Source of the DNA: Candidatus Atribacteria bacterium
GTDB taxonomy: Bacteria > Bipolaricaulota > Bipolaricaulia > UBA7950 > UBA9294
DNA: 8,202 nucleotides
Assembly: GCA_004525685.1 (NCBI GenBank)
Contig: SPBW01000102.1
Location: forward strand, 1 to 8,202
Reading direction: 5' to 3'
The notes under the pieces were generated by a model. That model made no database searches. It had not been told where the DNA came from and saw only the letters and a program-made list of their open reading frames with translations. Shown here in pieces: positions 1-5,799 of this stretch (position 1 is its first letter; each line of letters starts with the position of its first letter). Position numbers and translations under genes: made by a program.

Positions 1-63
1 GGACAATCACGTGTGCCGTCGTGGACCTATTGCTCCGCTCTGCAGTTGCTCTTTGCCGCTGTG

Positions 64-94
64 TTGACGCTACAGGTGCGCCGCGTGGTAGACT
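64..94 (+). promoter_or_regulatory. Candidate promoter for the phosphofructokinase gene, possibly giving a leaderless mRNA
   Basis: A -35-like TTGACG (64-69) and a -10-like TAGACT (89-94) are separated by 19 bases, slightly longer than the usual 16-18. Only six bases (TCGCTT) lie between the -10 element and the ATG at 101, so the expected transcription start falls on or next to the start codon. No Shine-Dalgarno sequence precedes that ATG, which fits a leaderless transcript. The elements were seen by eye; activity is inferred. Confidence 0.4.
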
Positions 95-100
95 TCGCTT

Positions 101-1075
101 ATGAAACGAGTGGCAGTACTGACAAGTGGGGGCGATGCCCCGGGGATGAATGCTGCGGTACGAGCTGTCGTCAAAGCGGGGCTGGCCCGCGGCTGGCAGA
201 TGATTGGCATCATGCAGGGGTATGTAGGCCTGATAGCGAATGATGTGACTCCTCTTGGCTATCGCGATGTCGGCGGGATTATCCAGCAAGGTGGGACCAT
301 TCTTGGGAGTTCTCGCTGTCCGGAATTGAGGACTGAAGCCGGTCGCCAGAAGGCTATTCAAACCCTATCACAGCATTCGATCGATGCGCTCGTGGTCATT
401 GGCGGGAACGGCTCTCAGACAGGTGCTTACGAGTTGTCGAGGATGGGAGTGCGCGTCATTGGAATTGGCTCGACGATCGACAACGATCTTGTGGGGAGCG
501 AGATGACGATTGGCGTCGATACGGCACTCAACATTGCACTGGAAGCCATCGATCGCCTAAAAGTCACCGCGTCGTCACATCATCGCGCGTTTATTGTGGA
601 AGTGATGGGGCGCGAGTGTGGCTACATTGCACTTGTTGCCGGAATCACGGGCGGAGCTGAGGCAGTGGTCCTTCCTGGCGATGGCTCGCTCGACCCAGAC
701 GCGCTTGCGCTGCATCTTCACGAGTGCTACTCGCTAGGTAAGCGGCACGCACTCGTCGTTGTTGCAGAGGGAGCTCATTGGAACGGGCGCAAGCTCGCCT
801 CGTATTTCCACGAGCATCACAGCGACCTTGGATTCGAAATGCGACTGACGATTCTAGGCCATGTTCAACGAGGCGGCTCGCCGGGCGCATTTGATAGACT
901 GCTGGCAAGCCGCCTTGGTGCTGCGGCGATTGAGAGGCTAGCGGCAGACGAACAAGGGGTTCTGGTGGGGCTCGCTGGAGGGCGCGTGGAAGCAACGCCT
1001 CTGGCGGATGTTGCGGGGAGAACAAAGCCGCTTGATCTCTCGCTGGTCGAACTGGCGGAGATTCTCGCAAAGTAG
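101..1075 (+). CDS. pfkA: 6-phosphofructokinase (PfkA family, probably ATP-dependent)
   Basis: This cytosolic enzyme phosphorylates fructose 6-phosphate to fructose 1,6-bisphosphate, the committing step of glycolysis. The 324 residues match the length of bacterial PfkA (about 320). The N-terminal TSGGDAPGMNA (8-18) is the nucleotide-binding start of the family. R72, TIDND (125-129, with the catalytic base D127), R162, MGRECG (169-174), E223, R248 and GHVQRGGSP (253-261) all sit at or near their E. coli PfkA positions. Gly104 is the residue typical of ATP users; pyrophosphate users normally have Asp there. Two substitutions stand out: Asn103 replaces the usual Asp in GGDGS, and Ser124 replaces the usual Gly before TIDND. 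The ATG at 101 is the first possible start, because an in-frame TAG lies at 89-91. No clear ribosome site precedes it. The gene converges on the ZIP transporter gene with 7 bases between stops, spanned by the palindrome AGCCGGCT (1077-1084). Phosphate-donor specificity is inferred. Confidence 0.93.
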   Translation: MKRVAVLTSGGDAPGMNAAVRAVVKAGLARGWQMIGIMQGYVGLIANDVTPLGYRDVGGIIQQGGTILGSSRCPELRTEAGRQKAIQTLSQHSIDALVVIGGNGSQTGAYELSRMGVRVIGIGSTIDNDLVGSEMTIGVDTALNIALEAIDRLKVTASSHHRAFIVEVMGRECGYIALVAGITGGAEAVVLPGDGSLDPDALALHLHECYSLGKRHALVVVAEGAHWNGRKLASYFHEHHSDLGFEMRLTILGHVQRGGSPGAFDRLLASRLGAAAIERLAADEQGVLVGLAGGRVEATPLADVAGRTKPLDLSLVELAEILAK

Positions 1076-1082
1076 CAGCCGG

Positions 1083-1793
1083 CTAGGCGAGGAGCTTCTC
1101 TCCGACCATCCCTACGATGAATCCGAGAGATGCGCCAAGAGCTGGCGTCCAGTGACGCTTCATCTTCACCAGCGGCGCAATATCCTGAAAGACCAGATAG
1201 ACAATCCCGCCGCCCGCGACAAGCATCAGTGCGCCGACGACGCCCTGGGCCGATTGGAGGAAGAGGTAGCCCAGGAGTCCAGCAAGCGGACCAAGGAAGC
1301 TGAGTGCGAACATCATGGCCAGCACGCGACGCGGAGACGTGTCACCGGCAATGAGCTCCCGATAGGCGTTGAACCCCTCTGGCAGATTCTGCGCTCCAAT
1401 GAACAGCGCGAGCAATAGGCCCAAGCGAGGATTGTATGGGAAAACTGCGCCCAGAGAGATTGCCTCGGGAAGGAAGTCGAGCAGCATTGCCATGAACTGC
1501 GCCTTTGAACCACCACAGCAGGAAAGCCTGACATCAACCCACATGAAGAGAACCGACCCCGCAAAGAAAAGCAGAATGGCAAGCCATAACGGCAGCGCTT
1601 GAAGTCCCATTGGCACGAGAGCGAACGCCACTGCAGCGATCAGAACACCGCCGCCAAACGCGATCGTGATGTGGATTGTTTCCTGGATAATCTCCTTGCG
1701 ACCGCTGGGCAGGAATCGAGCGAGCAGCGCGCCTAGAAGGATCGTCAGCCCCGTCCCCCAGCAGATGCTGGCAATGGTGAATAAATCGCTCAT
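1083..1793 (-). CDS. ZIP-family divalent metal transporter
   Basis: This 236-residue integral membrane protein has about eight hydrophobic segments (roughly 4-26, 39-61, 67-85, 99-117, 123-146, 156-180, 184-205, 214-233), the ZIP topology. ZIP proteins bring Zn, Fe, Mn or related cations into the cytoplasm. Family features include the glycine-rich AFGGGVLIA (45-53) in segment 2 and paired PE motifs in segments 4 and 5: DFLPEA (106-111) and QNLPEG (135-140). In classical ZIPs these positions read HNxPEG and HExPxE-like, so the usual metal-binding histidines are replaced by Asp106 and Gln135. The segment 3-4 loop, often histidine-rich, is short and carries Cys92-Cys93. The ATG at 1793 has a strong upstream site (GGAGG, 8 bases before it). 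It overlaps the preceding minus-strand reading frame by ATGA, suggesting translational coupling. The preserved PE motifs point to a coherent ZIP subgroup rather than a decaying gene. The metal and transport direction cannot be read from the sequence. Confidence 0.85.
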   Translation of the reverse strand: MSDLFTIASICWGTGLTILLGALLARFLPSGRKEIIQETIHITIAFGGGVLIAAVAFALVPMGLQALPLWLAILLFFAGSVLFMWVDVRLSCCGGSKAQFMAMLLDFLPEAISLGAVFPYNPRLGLLLALFIGAQNLPEGFNAYRELIAGDTSPRRVLAMMFALSFLGPLAGLLGYLFLQSAQGVVGALMLVAGGGIVYLVFQDIAPLVKMKRHWTPALGASLGFIVGMVGEKLLA

Positions 1794-2086
1794 GCCATCT
1801 TCCTCCCCCGTGCGAAGATCGCTTCAGTCTCAAGAACACCATAGCGGCTTCCCTGAAGCGGGACAAACGTTGGTCCAAACTGGATTGCGCGGCTCTCGAT
1901 GGACGGACCGTCCAGATCCCTGTGGCCTTCTCTAAAGGGTTCAAAGTCTTCCACGGTGCTGTGGCCGCTGCCTGCCCGGTTGCCTTCGGATGTTGTGAAC
2001 CCAGGGCGCGGATTGTCCCGATTGAAGTCAGCACGACCCCTTGTTATTTCCTCTTCAGAATCGGATGTGCGGGAACTGCCGAACAC
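1790..2086 (-). CDS. Small hydrophilic protein of unknown function, coupled to the ZIP gene
   Basis: I do not recognise this 98-residue product. It is strongly hydrophilic and charged, with an acidic patch DSEEE (9-13), a Gly/Ser/Asn/Pro-rich middle, HSTVEDFEPF (42-51), and a more ordered-looking C-terminal part near FVPLQGSRYGVLETEAIF (74-91). It has no signal peptide, membrane segment or cysteine. Its TGA overlaps the ATG of the ZIP gene (ATGA, 1790-1793), and its last codons contain the ZIP ribosome site, a classic coupled-pair arrangement. I chose the GTG at 2086 because AGGAGGGG lies 10 bases upstream. A GTG at 2125, just after an in-frame TGA, would give 111 residues but has no clear ribosome site. 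It lies 127 bases downstream of the catalase stop on the same strand. A real gene is inferred from overlap, ribosome site and open length; no homology supports it. Confidence 0.55.
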   Translation of the reverse strand: MFGSSRTSDSEEEITRGRADFNRDNPRPGFTTSEGNRAGSGHSTVEDFEPFREGHRDLDGPSIESRAIQFGPTFVPLQGSRYGVLETEAIFARGRKMA

Positions 2087-2169
2087 GCTCGCGCTTCCCC
2101 TCCTCTCTCTATCACGCAGGCCCACTCAGCATGTCTGACGGATCCGCTTGAAGCCTCTTGCCACTGTCA

Positions 2170-2186
2170 CCCCATCGCAGATGGGG
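2170..2186 (-). other. Hairpin downstream of the catalase gene, possible weak terminator or mRNA-stability element
   Basis: CCCCATC (2170-2176) pairs perfectly with GATGGGG (2180-2186) across a 3-base loop, giving a 7-bp GC-rich stem 28-44 bases past the catalase stop. On the minus strand it is followed by GTGACAGTGG rather than a T run, so it is not a standard intrinsic terminator. It may shield the catalase mRNA 3' end or attenuate readthrough into the small gene and the ZIP gene. The pairing is visible; the role is inferred. Confidence 0.35.
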
Positions 2187-2213
2187 ACGGGAACAGCCTG
2201 ATAGCCCCGCAAA

Positions 2214-3668
2214 CTAGGTTAAGCCGAGTTCCTTGGCAATCCTTTCCCCATACTGAGCATCGGCGCGATGGAAGTGTTTGACCATCTTCTCCTGGATCGC
2301 CCTTGGCACCTTCTTTAGTGAGCCAACGATGTTGTTGACCAACCGTGTTTGCTCGCCTGCCGGGAGGAGACGGTAGAGATTGCCTGGCTGAATGTAGTCT
2401 TCATCGACACTGCGCTTCTGCTCGTAACGGGCGGCGTCACCGGATATCTTGAGCGGCGGCTCTTTGTACGCAGGATTCGCTTTGGGGCCTCCAAAACTGT
2501 TCGGCTCGTAGTTCGGTGAGCCTCCCCCATTGCCATCGAACCGCATGTGTCCGTCGCGCTGGTAGTTGTGCGCTTCTGTGCCGCGCGGCGCATTGACAGG
2601 CAATCGCTCGAAGTTGGCGCCAAGGCGATACCTGTGTGCGTCGGCATACGCGAATAGACGGGCTTGAAGCATCTTGCATGGCGAGAAGGAGATGCCCGGC
2701 GGCACATTGGCAGGAGAGAATGCGGCTTGTTCGACATCCGCGAAGTAGTTGGCGGGGTTGCGATTCAGTTCCAGCACACCCACTTCAATCAGCGGGTAGT
2801 CGCCATGCGGCCATACCTTGGTCAGGTCGAATGGGTTCCAGCGGTAGGCCTCGGCTTCTACCTCAGGCATGATCTGAACGTACAGAGTCCACTTTGGATA
2901 GTCGCCGCGCTCAATCAGCTCAAACAACTGCCGCGTGATGTAGTCAGGATCCGAGCCTGCAAGTCGATCGGCTTCGTCTTGCATGAGATTCTTGATACCC
3001 TGCTGCGTCTTGAAGTGAAATTTGACCCAGAATCGCTCAAGGGCCCCATTGATGAAGCTGTAGGTATGGCTTCCGTACCCGTTCATGTAGGGTATGCCTG
3101 CGGGGATCCCTCGATCCGAAAACAGGATCGTCACTTGATGCAGCGACTCGGGGACCTGCGACCAGAAGTCCCATTGCGGCGTATCGTCCTTGTAGTTGGT
3201 CTTTGGATCTCGCTTCTGTGTGTGGATGAAGTCGGGGAATTTGATGGCGTCACGAATAAAGAACGTGGGCGTGTTGTTGCCGACCATGTCCCAGTTGCCC
3301 TCGGTTGTGTAGAACTTGAGTGCGAATCCCCGCACATCTCGCACCGTGTCCGCGGATCCTTTTTCGCCAGCAACTGTTGAGAAGCGTCCGAGCACCTCGG
3401 TTTGCTTGCCGATCTCGGCGAAAACCTTCGCCTTCGTGTAGTTGGTGATGTCGTGGGTGACGGTGAAGGTCCCGAAGGCGCCGGCTGCTTTTGCGTGTAC
3501 GACGCGTTCAGGAATACGTTCTCGATTGAAGTGCGCCAGCTTCTCAAGCAAATGGTGATCCTGTAGCAGCGTAGGTCCGCGTTCTCCGGCCGTCAGCGAG
3601 GTCTGGTTGTCATCCACCGGGATTCCGGCCGCCGTCGTCAGTTGCTTCTCTTCCTGCTTGTCTGCCAT
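2214..3668 (-). CDS. katA: Monofunctional haem catalase, small-subunit (clade 3) type
   Basis: This cytosolic haem b enzyme splits hydrogen peroxide into water and oxygen. The 484 residues fit the small-subunit catalases. The following positions count from the upstream ATG at 3671. The distal-site signature RERIPERVVHAKAAGAFG (50-67) carries the catalytic His59. VGNNTPTFFIRD (130-141) supplies the catalytic Asn. RLFAYADAHRYRLG (338-351) holds the proximal haem ligand Tyr342 and haem-binding Arg338. The first 35 or so residues form a polar arm, as in relatives, and there is no extra C-terminal flavodoxin-like domain, which excludes the large-subunit type. Two ATGs are adjacent at 3671 and 3668. 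GGGGAG ends one base before the first and four before the second, so I favour 3668 (protein starting MADKQ). It sits 129 bases downstream of the DUF4386 gene and upstream of the small gene and ZIP gene, all on one strand. A palindrome and promoter-like elements lie in the upstream gap. Clade 3 enzymes commonly bind NADPH; this is not shown here. Confidence 0.96.
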   Translation of the reverse strand: MADKQEEKQLTTAAGIPVDDNQTSLTAGERGPTLLQDHHLLEKLAHFNRERIPERVVHAKAAGAFGTFTVTHDITNYTKAKVFAEIGKQTEVLGRFSTVAGEKGSADTVRDVRGFALKFYTTEGNWDMVGNNTPTFFIRDAIKFPDFIHTQKRDPKTNYKDDTPQWDFWSQVPESLHQVTILFSDRGIPAGIPYMNGYGSHTYSFINGALERFWVKFHFKTQQGIKNLMQDEADRLAGSDPDYITRQLFELIERGDYPKWTLYVQIMPEVEAEAYRWNPFDLTKVWPHGDYPLIEVGVLELNRNPANYFADVEQAAFSPANVPPGISFSPCKMLQARLFAYADAHRYRLGANFERLPVNAPRGTEAHNYQRDGHMRFDGNGGGSPNYEPNSFGGPKANPAYKEPPLKISGDAARYEQKRSVDEDYIQPGNLYRLLPAGEQTRLVNNIVGSLKKVPRAIQEKMVKHFHRADAQYGERIAKELGLT

Positions 3669-3721
3669 CATTCTCCCCTATCACGTCCTTGCTGACGGGA
3701 CGCTGGCGCACTGGACTGCTC

Positions 3722-3735
3722 TCGAAGATCTTCGA
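3722..3735. promoter_or_regulatory. Perfect 14-bp palindrome in the catalase promoter region, candidate operator
   Basis: TCGAAGATCTTCGA reads identically on both strands. It begins three bases downstream (minus strand) of the candidate catalase -10 element, so it would span the transcription start, a common place for a repressor site. It has no loop and no T run, so it is not a terminator. It does not match the PerR box or the OxyR consensus I know. The regulator is unknown and the role is inferred. Confidence 0.4.
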
Positions 3736-3738
3736 ATC

Positions 3739-3768
3739 ATGCTAGCGCTCCTCCGCTGGCGAAAGCAA
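3739..3768 (-). promoter_or_regulatory. Candidate catalase promoter
   Basis: On the minus strand, TTGCTT (3768-3763) and TAGCAT (3744-3739) are 18 bases apart. Each is only a partial match to the sigma-70 consensus (3/6 and 4/6). The predicted start near 3732 would give a leader of about 60 bases before the catalase start codon. It lies in the only sizeable non-coding gap upstream of the catalase gene, which supports the location more than the motif scores do. Confidence 0.25.
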
Positions 3769-3797
3769 TTCGAGCTGCGCCTAGCTAGGGAGGTAGG

Positions 3798-4493
3798 TCA
3801 TCCGGCAGCAACTGCCGATGGATTGAACCCCCTAACGATCAGCCAAAGAGCCAGCGCGATTTCTTGTACGCCCAATGGAGCCTGCAAGACGATGTGGAAC
3901 GTCTCCAAGGGAGTGATCACGCCGAACAGGACCAACAGGCCTGCGGCCCAGTACAATGCAGCTCCGACAAAACCCCAACCTGACACCCATCGAGGCACAA
4001 GTCGCGCTCGGTACAGCAGACCGTTGAGCAACAGGGCGCCCAGCGGGAAGACGGCCACATCCAACACCGCATGCCCTCCCCACTCACGGATTGCCAGGAG
4101 CATGTCACCCAAGGTTGTGAAGTAGGACGCCGCTGGCGCACCCGCTCCGACAAATGCCTTGCTCACCGTCACCAAGGTCAGCAGACTGATGGCACTCAGG
4201 ATGAAGATCCCAACCTCCAGGATTCTGGCGCCGAAGTATCCAATGGCGATGCTCGGACTGCGCTTCTTCAATACCGGATACACCGCGATGGCCATGCCGG
4301 CAAGCGCAACAGCCATGACAAGTTCAAGAAGCACACCCACGATCACTTTGCCTTCATTCGCGGAAACACTAACGAGAACATCCGACGCACCTAGAATCGG
4401 ATCCGTGAACACGCCAAGACTGATCATTCCCGCAATCGTCCCGACGATGAAGAACACACCCGTGAGTATTGCCGCCTTCCTGTTTGAGTTCAT
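3798..4493 (-). CDS. DUF4386 family integral membrane protein
   Basis: The 231-residue product has about six hydrophobic segments (roughly 8-28, 50-72, 83-110, 140-161, 171-192, 199-222) and should sit in the cytoplasmic membrane. The pattern matches DUF4386: an N-terminal segment, a polar stretch with SANEGKVIVGVLLEL (44-58), YPVLKK (72-77), GYFGARILE (85-93), the conserved LYRARLVPRWVSGWG (160-174), and a C-terminal block QEIALALWLIVRGFNPSA (210-227). The family has no established biochemical function, and none can be assigned here. The ATG at 4493 is well supported: AAGGAGGA lies 7 bases upstream. The gene is transcribed away from the alpha/beta hydrolase gene across a 246-base gap with promoter-like elements and inverted repeats. 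The catalase gene follows on the same strand after 129 bases. That gap contains separate promoter-like elements, so co-transcription is uncertain. Confidence 0.85.
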   Translation of the reverse strand: MNSNRKAAILTGVFFIVGTIAGMISLGVFTDPILGASDVLVSVSANEGKVIVGVLLELVMAVALAGMAIAVYPVLKKRSPSIAIGYFGARILEVGIFILSAISLLTLVTVSKAFVGAGAPAASYFTTLGDMLLAIREWGGHAVLDVAVFPLGALLLNGLLYRARLVPRWVSGWGFVGAALYWAAGLLVLFGVITPLETFHIVLQAPLGVQEIALALWLIVRGFNPSAVAAG

Positions 4494-4529
4494 TCTTGCT
4501 TCCTCCTTGCCCGGTCCATTTCTAGAGTT

Positions 4530-4559
4530 AGCATAATTGAGTGCATCTCGCTAAGGCAA
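4530..4559 (-). promoter_or_regulatory. Candidate promoter for the DUF4386 gene
   Basis: On the minus strand, TTGCCT (4559-4554) and TATGCT (4535-4530) lie 18 bases apart, each matching the sigma-70 consensus at four of six positions. The -10 element is about 37 bases upstream of the start codon at 4493, leaving a short leader that contains the strong ribosome site. The spacing is good but the element matches are moderate. Confidence 0.35.
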
Positions 4560-4563
4560 ATGC

Positions 4564-4587
4564 GAGAATCAGCGTTCTCAGCTGAGA
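4564..4587. promoter_or_regulatory. Overlapping inverted repeats between divergent genes, candidate operator
   Basis: GAGAA (4564-4568) and TTCTC (4575-4579) form an inverted repeat with a 6-base spacer. TTCTC overlaps a perfect 12-bp palindrome, TCTCAGCTGAGA (4576-4587). Together they make three alternating half-sites of a GAGA type within 24 bases, just upstream of the candidate -35 of the leftward DUF4386 gene. This suits a dimeric or cooperative regulator controlling one or both divergent genes. No known consensus is matched with confidence. Confidence 0.35.
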
Positions 4588-4705
4588 TGAAGGTAGCCTG
4601 TATCCCAGACTGCCGGGTGGGCGTGTCGTTCCGTACTCTCTGCTAGGGTGGGAGTGATTCTTCGTGTTGCCCCGCAACTGCCCAAGCATCTATCCTGTGT
4701 CATCA

Positions 4706-4726
4706 GCGAGCCTACTGCAGGCTCGC
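4706..4726 (+). promoter_or_regulatory. Leader hairpin immediately upstream of the hydrolase ribosome site
   Basis: GCGAGCCT (4706-4713) pairs perfectly with AGGCTCGC (4719-4726) around a 5-base loop, ACTGC. The stem is 8 bp and GC-rich. It ends two bases before GGAGG (4729-4733), the ribosome site of the hydrolase gene (ATG at 4740). A stable stem this close could hinder ribosome access or protect the mRNA 5' region. No T run follows, so it is not a standard terminator. The pairing is directly visible; the regulatory effect is inferred. Confidence 0.45.
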
Positions 4727-4739
4727 CTGGAGGTATCGC

Positions 4740-5738
4740 ATGGGAGATCTTAGGATGGGATGGATCGTCGCAGGTGCCCTAGGGGCAGCCGTTGTACTCC
4801 TCGCAGCATCACTTCACCTGCAGTTCCGACGCGATATCAGGGCGGCCTACAGCCGGTTGGAGAACGCAGGCAGCCTCATCGCAGAGACGGCCTGTGGCCC
4901 GATCGAATACGCGAGCCTGGGGGAGGGTGCGCCGGTGCTCGTCGTACACGGGATCTTCGGAGGATTCGATCAGGGTTCCGTGATGGCGCAGGGGAACCTC
5001 GCCGAGGGCTTTCGATCCATCGTTCCCTCTCGGTTCGGATACTTGCGCACGCCACTTCCAGATGCCGCCTCGCCTGCCACGCAGGCAGACGCCTACGCGT
5101 GCTTGCTCGATGCACTGGGAATCGAGAGGGCGGCCGTGATGGGCACGTCTGCCGGAGCCACCTCGGCCATTCAATTCGCGTTGCGATACCCTGACCGCTG
5201 TTCGTCCCTCGTGCTGATCTCTCCCAATGCACCGGGTACAACGGAGGCCGCACTGCCACCCAGAGCGCTGGCGAACGTTGTGTTCCGATCGGACTTCGTC
5301 TTCTGGCTGCTGACGACGCACTTCCGGTCGAGCATGAACGCCATGATGGGCGTTCCGAAGGGATTCACATTGACACCGGCGCACAAGGCTGCTGTGGCCG
5401 ATGTGATGAAGACCGTCCTTCCGGTCAATCCGCGCTCCAACGGGGCGCTGTTCGACATGTTTGTCTCCAATCCCGACATTAATACGGGCTATCCGTTGGA
5501 GGAGATTGCAGTGCCGGTGCTCATCATCAGCGCGGTAGACGATCCGCTGGCTCTGTACAGGAATGCACAGGCGATGGCCGAGCGAATCCCTGGTGCCACA
5601 CTCGCCACCATCAAGAGCGGCGGCCACATGCTGCTAGGCCACGATGAGCGCGTCCGATCGGAGATCGCGGGGTTCTTGCAGCGTCTCGAGCATCTCAACG
5701 CCTCACAGCCAGCCCAGGCAGTAAGAGGCCCAGTCTAA
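4740..5738 (+). CDS. Alpha/beta hydrolase with an N-terminal membrane anchor
   Basis: This 332-residue protein has one hydrophobic segment near the N-terminus (about 6-28), followed by an alpha/beta-hydrolase fold. The core shows strand VLVVHGIFGG (66-75) with the HG oxyanion-hole motif (70-71), the nucleophile elbow GTSAG (135-139, Ser137), the acid in SAVDDPL (264-270, Asp267 or Asp268), and the histidine in SGGHMLLGH (293-301, His296). All members of a Ser-Asp-His triad are therefore present. A cap-like insert lies between about 165 and 245. The anchor has no lipobox cysteine, so the domain is probably tethered to the membrane, but its side is uncertain. The substrate cannot be named: esterase, lipase, peptidase and C-C hydrolase members share this layout. 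The ATG at 4740 follows GGAGG by six bases; an in-frame ATG at 4755 is less well placed. The ABC-2 exporter genes follow on the same strand after 139 bases. Confidence 0.88.
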   Translation: MGDLRMGWIVAGALGAAVVLLAASLHLQFRRDIRAAYSRLENAGSLIAETACGPIEYASLGEGAPVLVVHGIFGGFDQGSVMAQGNLAEGFRSIVPSRFGYLRTPLPDAASPATQADAYACLLDALGIERAAVMGTSAGATSAIQFALRYPDRCSSLVLISPNAPGTTEAALPPRALANVVFRSDFVFWLLTTHFRSSMNAMMGVPKGFTLTPAHKAAVADVMKTVLPVNPRSNGALFDMFVSNPDINTGYPLEEIAVPVLIISAVDDPLALYRNAQAMAERIPGATLATIKSGGHMLLGHDERVRSEIAGFLQRLEHLNASQPAQAVRGPV

Positions 5739-5760
5739 TCGCTGGATAGCCGACGCTCTT

Positions 5761-5779
5761 ATTGTGATTCGGCCACAAT
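5761..5779. promoter_or_regulatory. Inverted repeat upstream of the ABC exporter genes, candidate operator
   Basis: ATTGTG (5761-5766) and CACAAT (5774-5779) are perfect inverted repeats separated by 7 bases. They lie about 12 bases upstream of a candidate extended -10 element, so a bound protein could affect RNA polymerase. The half-sites faintly recall CRP/FNR-type sites, but the 7-base spacer does not fit TGTGA-N6-TCACA exactly. The regulator is unknown. Confidence 0.35.
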
Positions 5780-5790
5780 GGGTCACTTTC

Positions 5791-5799
5791 TGGTATTCT
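5791..5799 (+). promoter_or_regulatory. Candidate extended -10 promoter for the ABC exporter genes
   Basis: TGGTATTCT contains a TG dinucleotide one base before TATTCT (5794-5799), the extended -10 arrangement. There is no good -35 element at the normal distance. Transcription would start near 5806 and leave about 70 bases before the ATPase start at 5878. The match is modest. Confidence 0.3.

Noticed and set aside
13..243. Short plus-strand frame at the left edge
   Set aside because: It overlaps the phosphofructokinase N-terminal motif region in another frame, and no homology is apparent.
1077..1084. AGCCGGCT palindrome between the convergent phosphofructokinase and ZIP stops, considered as a bidirectional terminator
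   Set aside because: It is only 8 bp with no loop and no T run on either strand, so it cannot be supported as a terminator.
1534..2034. Minus-strand frame of 166 codons overlapping the start of the ZIP gene
   Set aside because: It covers the ZIP N-terminal coding region in another frame, and its translation has no membrane pattern or motif.
1922..2281. Plus-strand open frame of 119 codons across the small gene and the catalase 3' end
   Set aside because: It runs antisense to the catalase C-terminal codons and to the better supported minus-strand frame, and its Cys/Pro/Ser-rich translation looks like a shadow.
2664..3380. Long open frame (238 codons) on the plus strand opposite the catalase gene
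   Set aside because: It lies fully antisense to a catalase with intact catalytic motifs, shows no family motif, and has no convincing ribosome site.
4640..4685. CCCCGCAACTG preceded by GGGTGGGAG, recalling the core of a cobalamin riboswitch
   Set aside because: The conserved 3' B12 box (AGCCAGGA-type) and the 5' GGGAA element are not found at suitable positions, and the downstream hydrolase is not a B12 gene. A covariance-model search would settle it.
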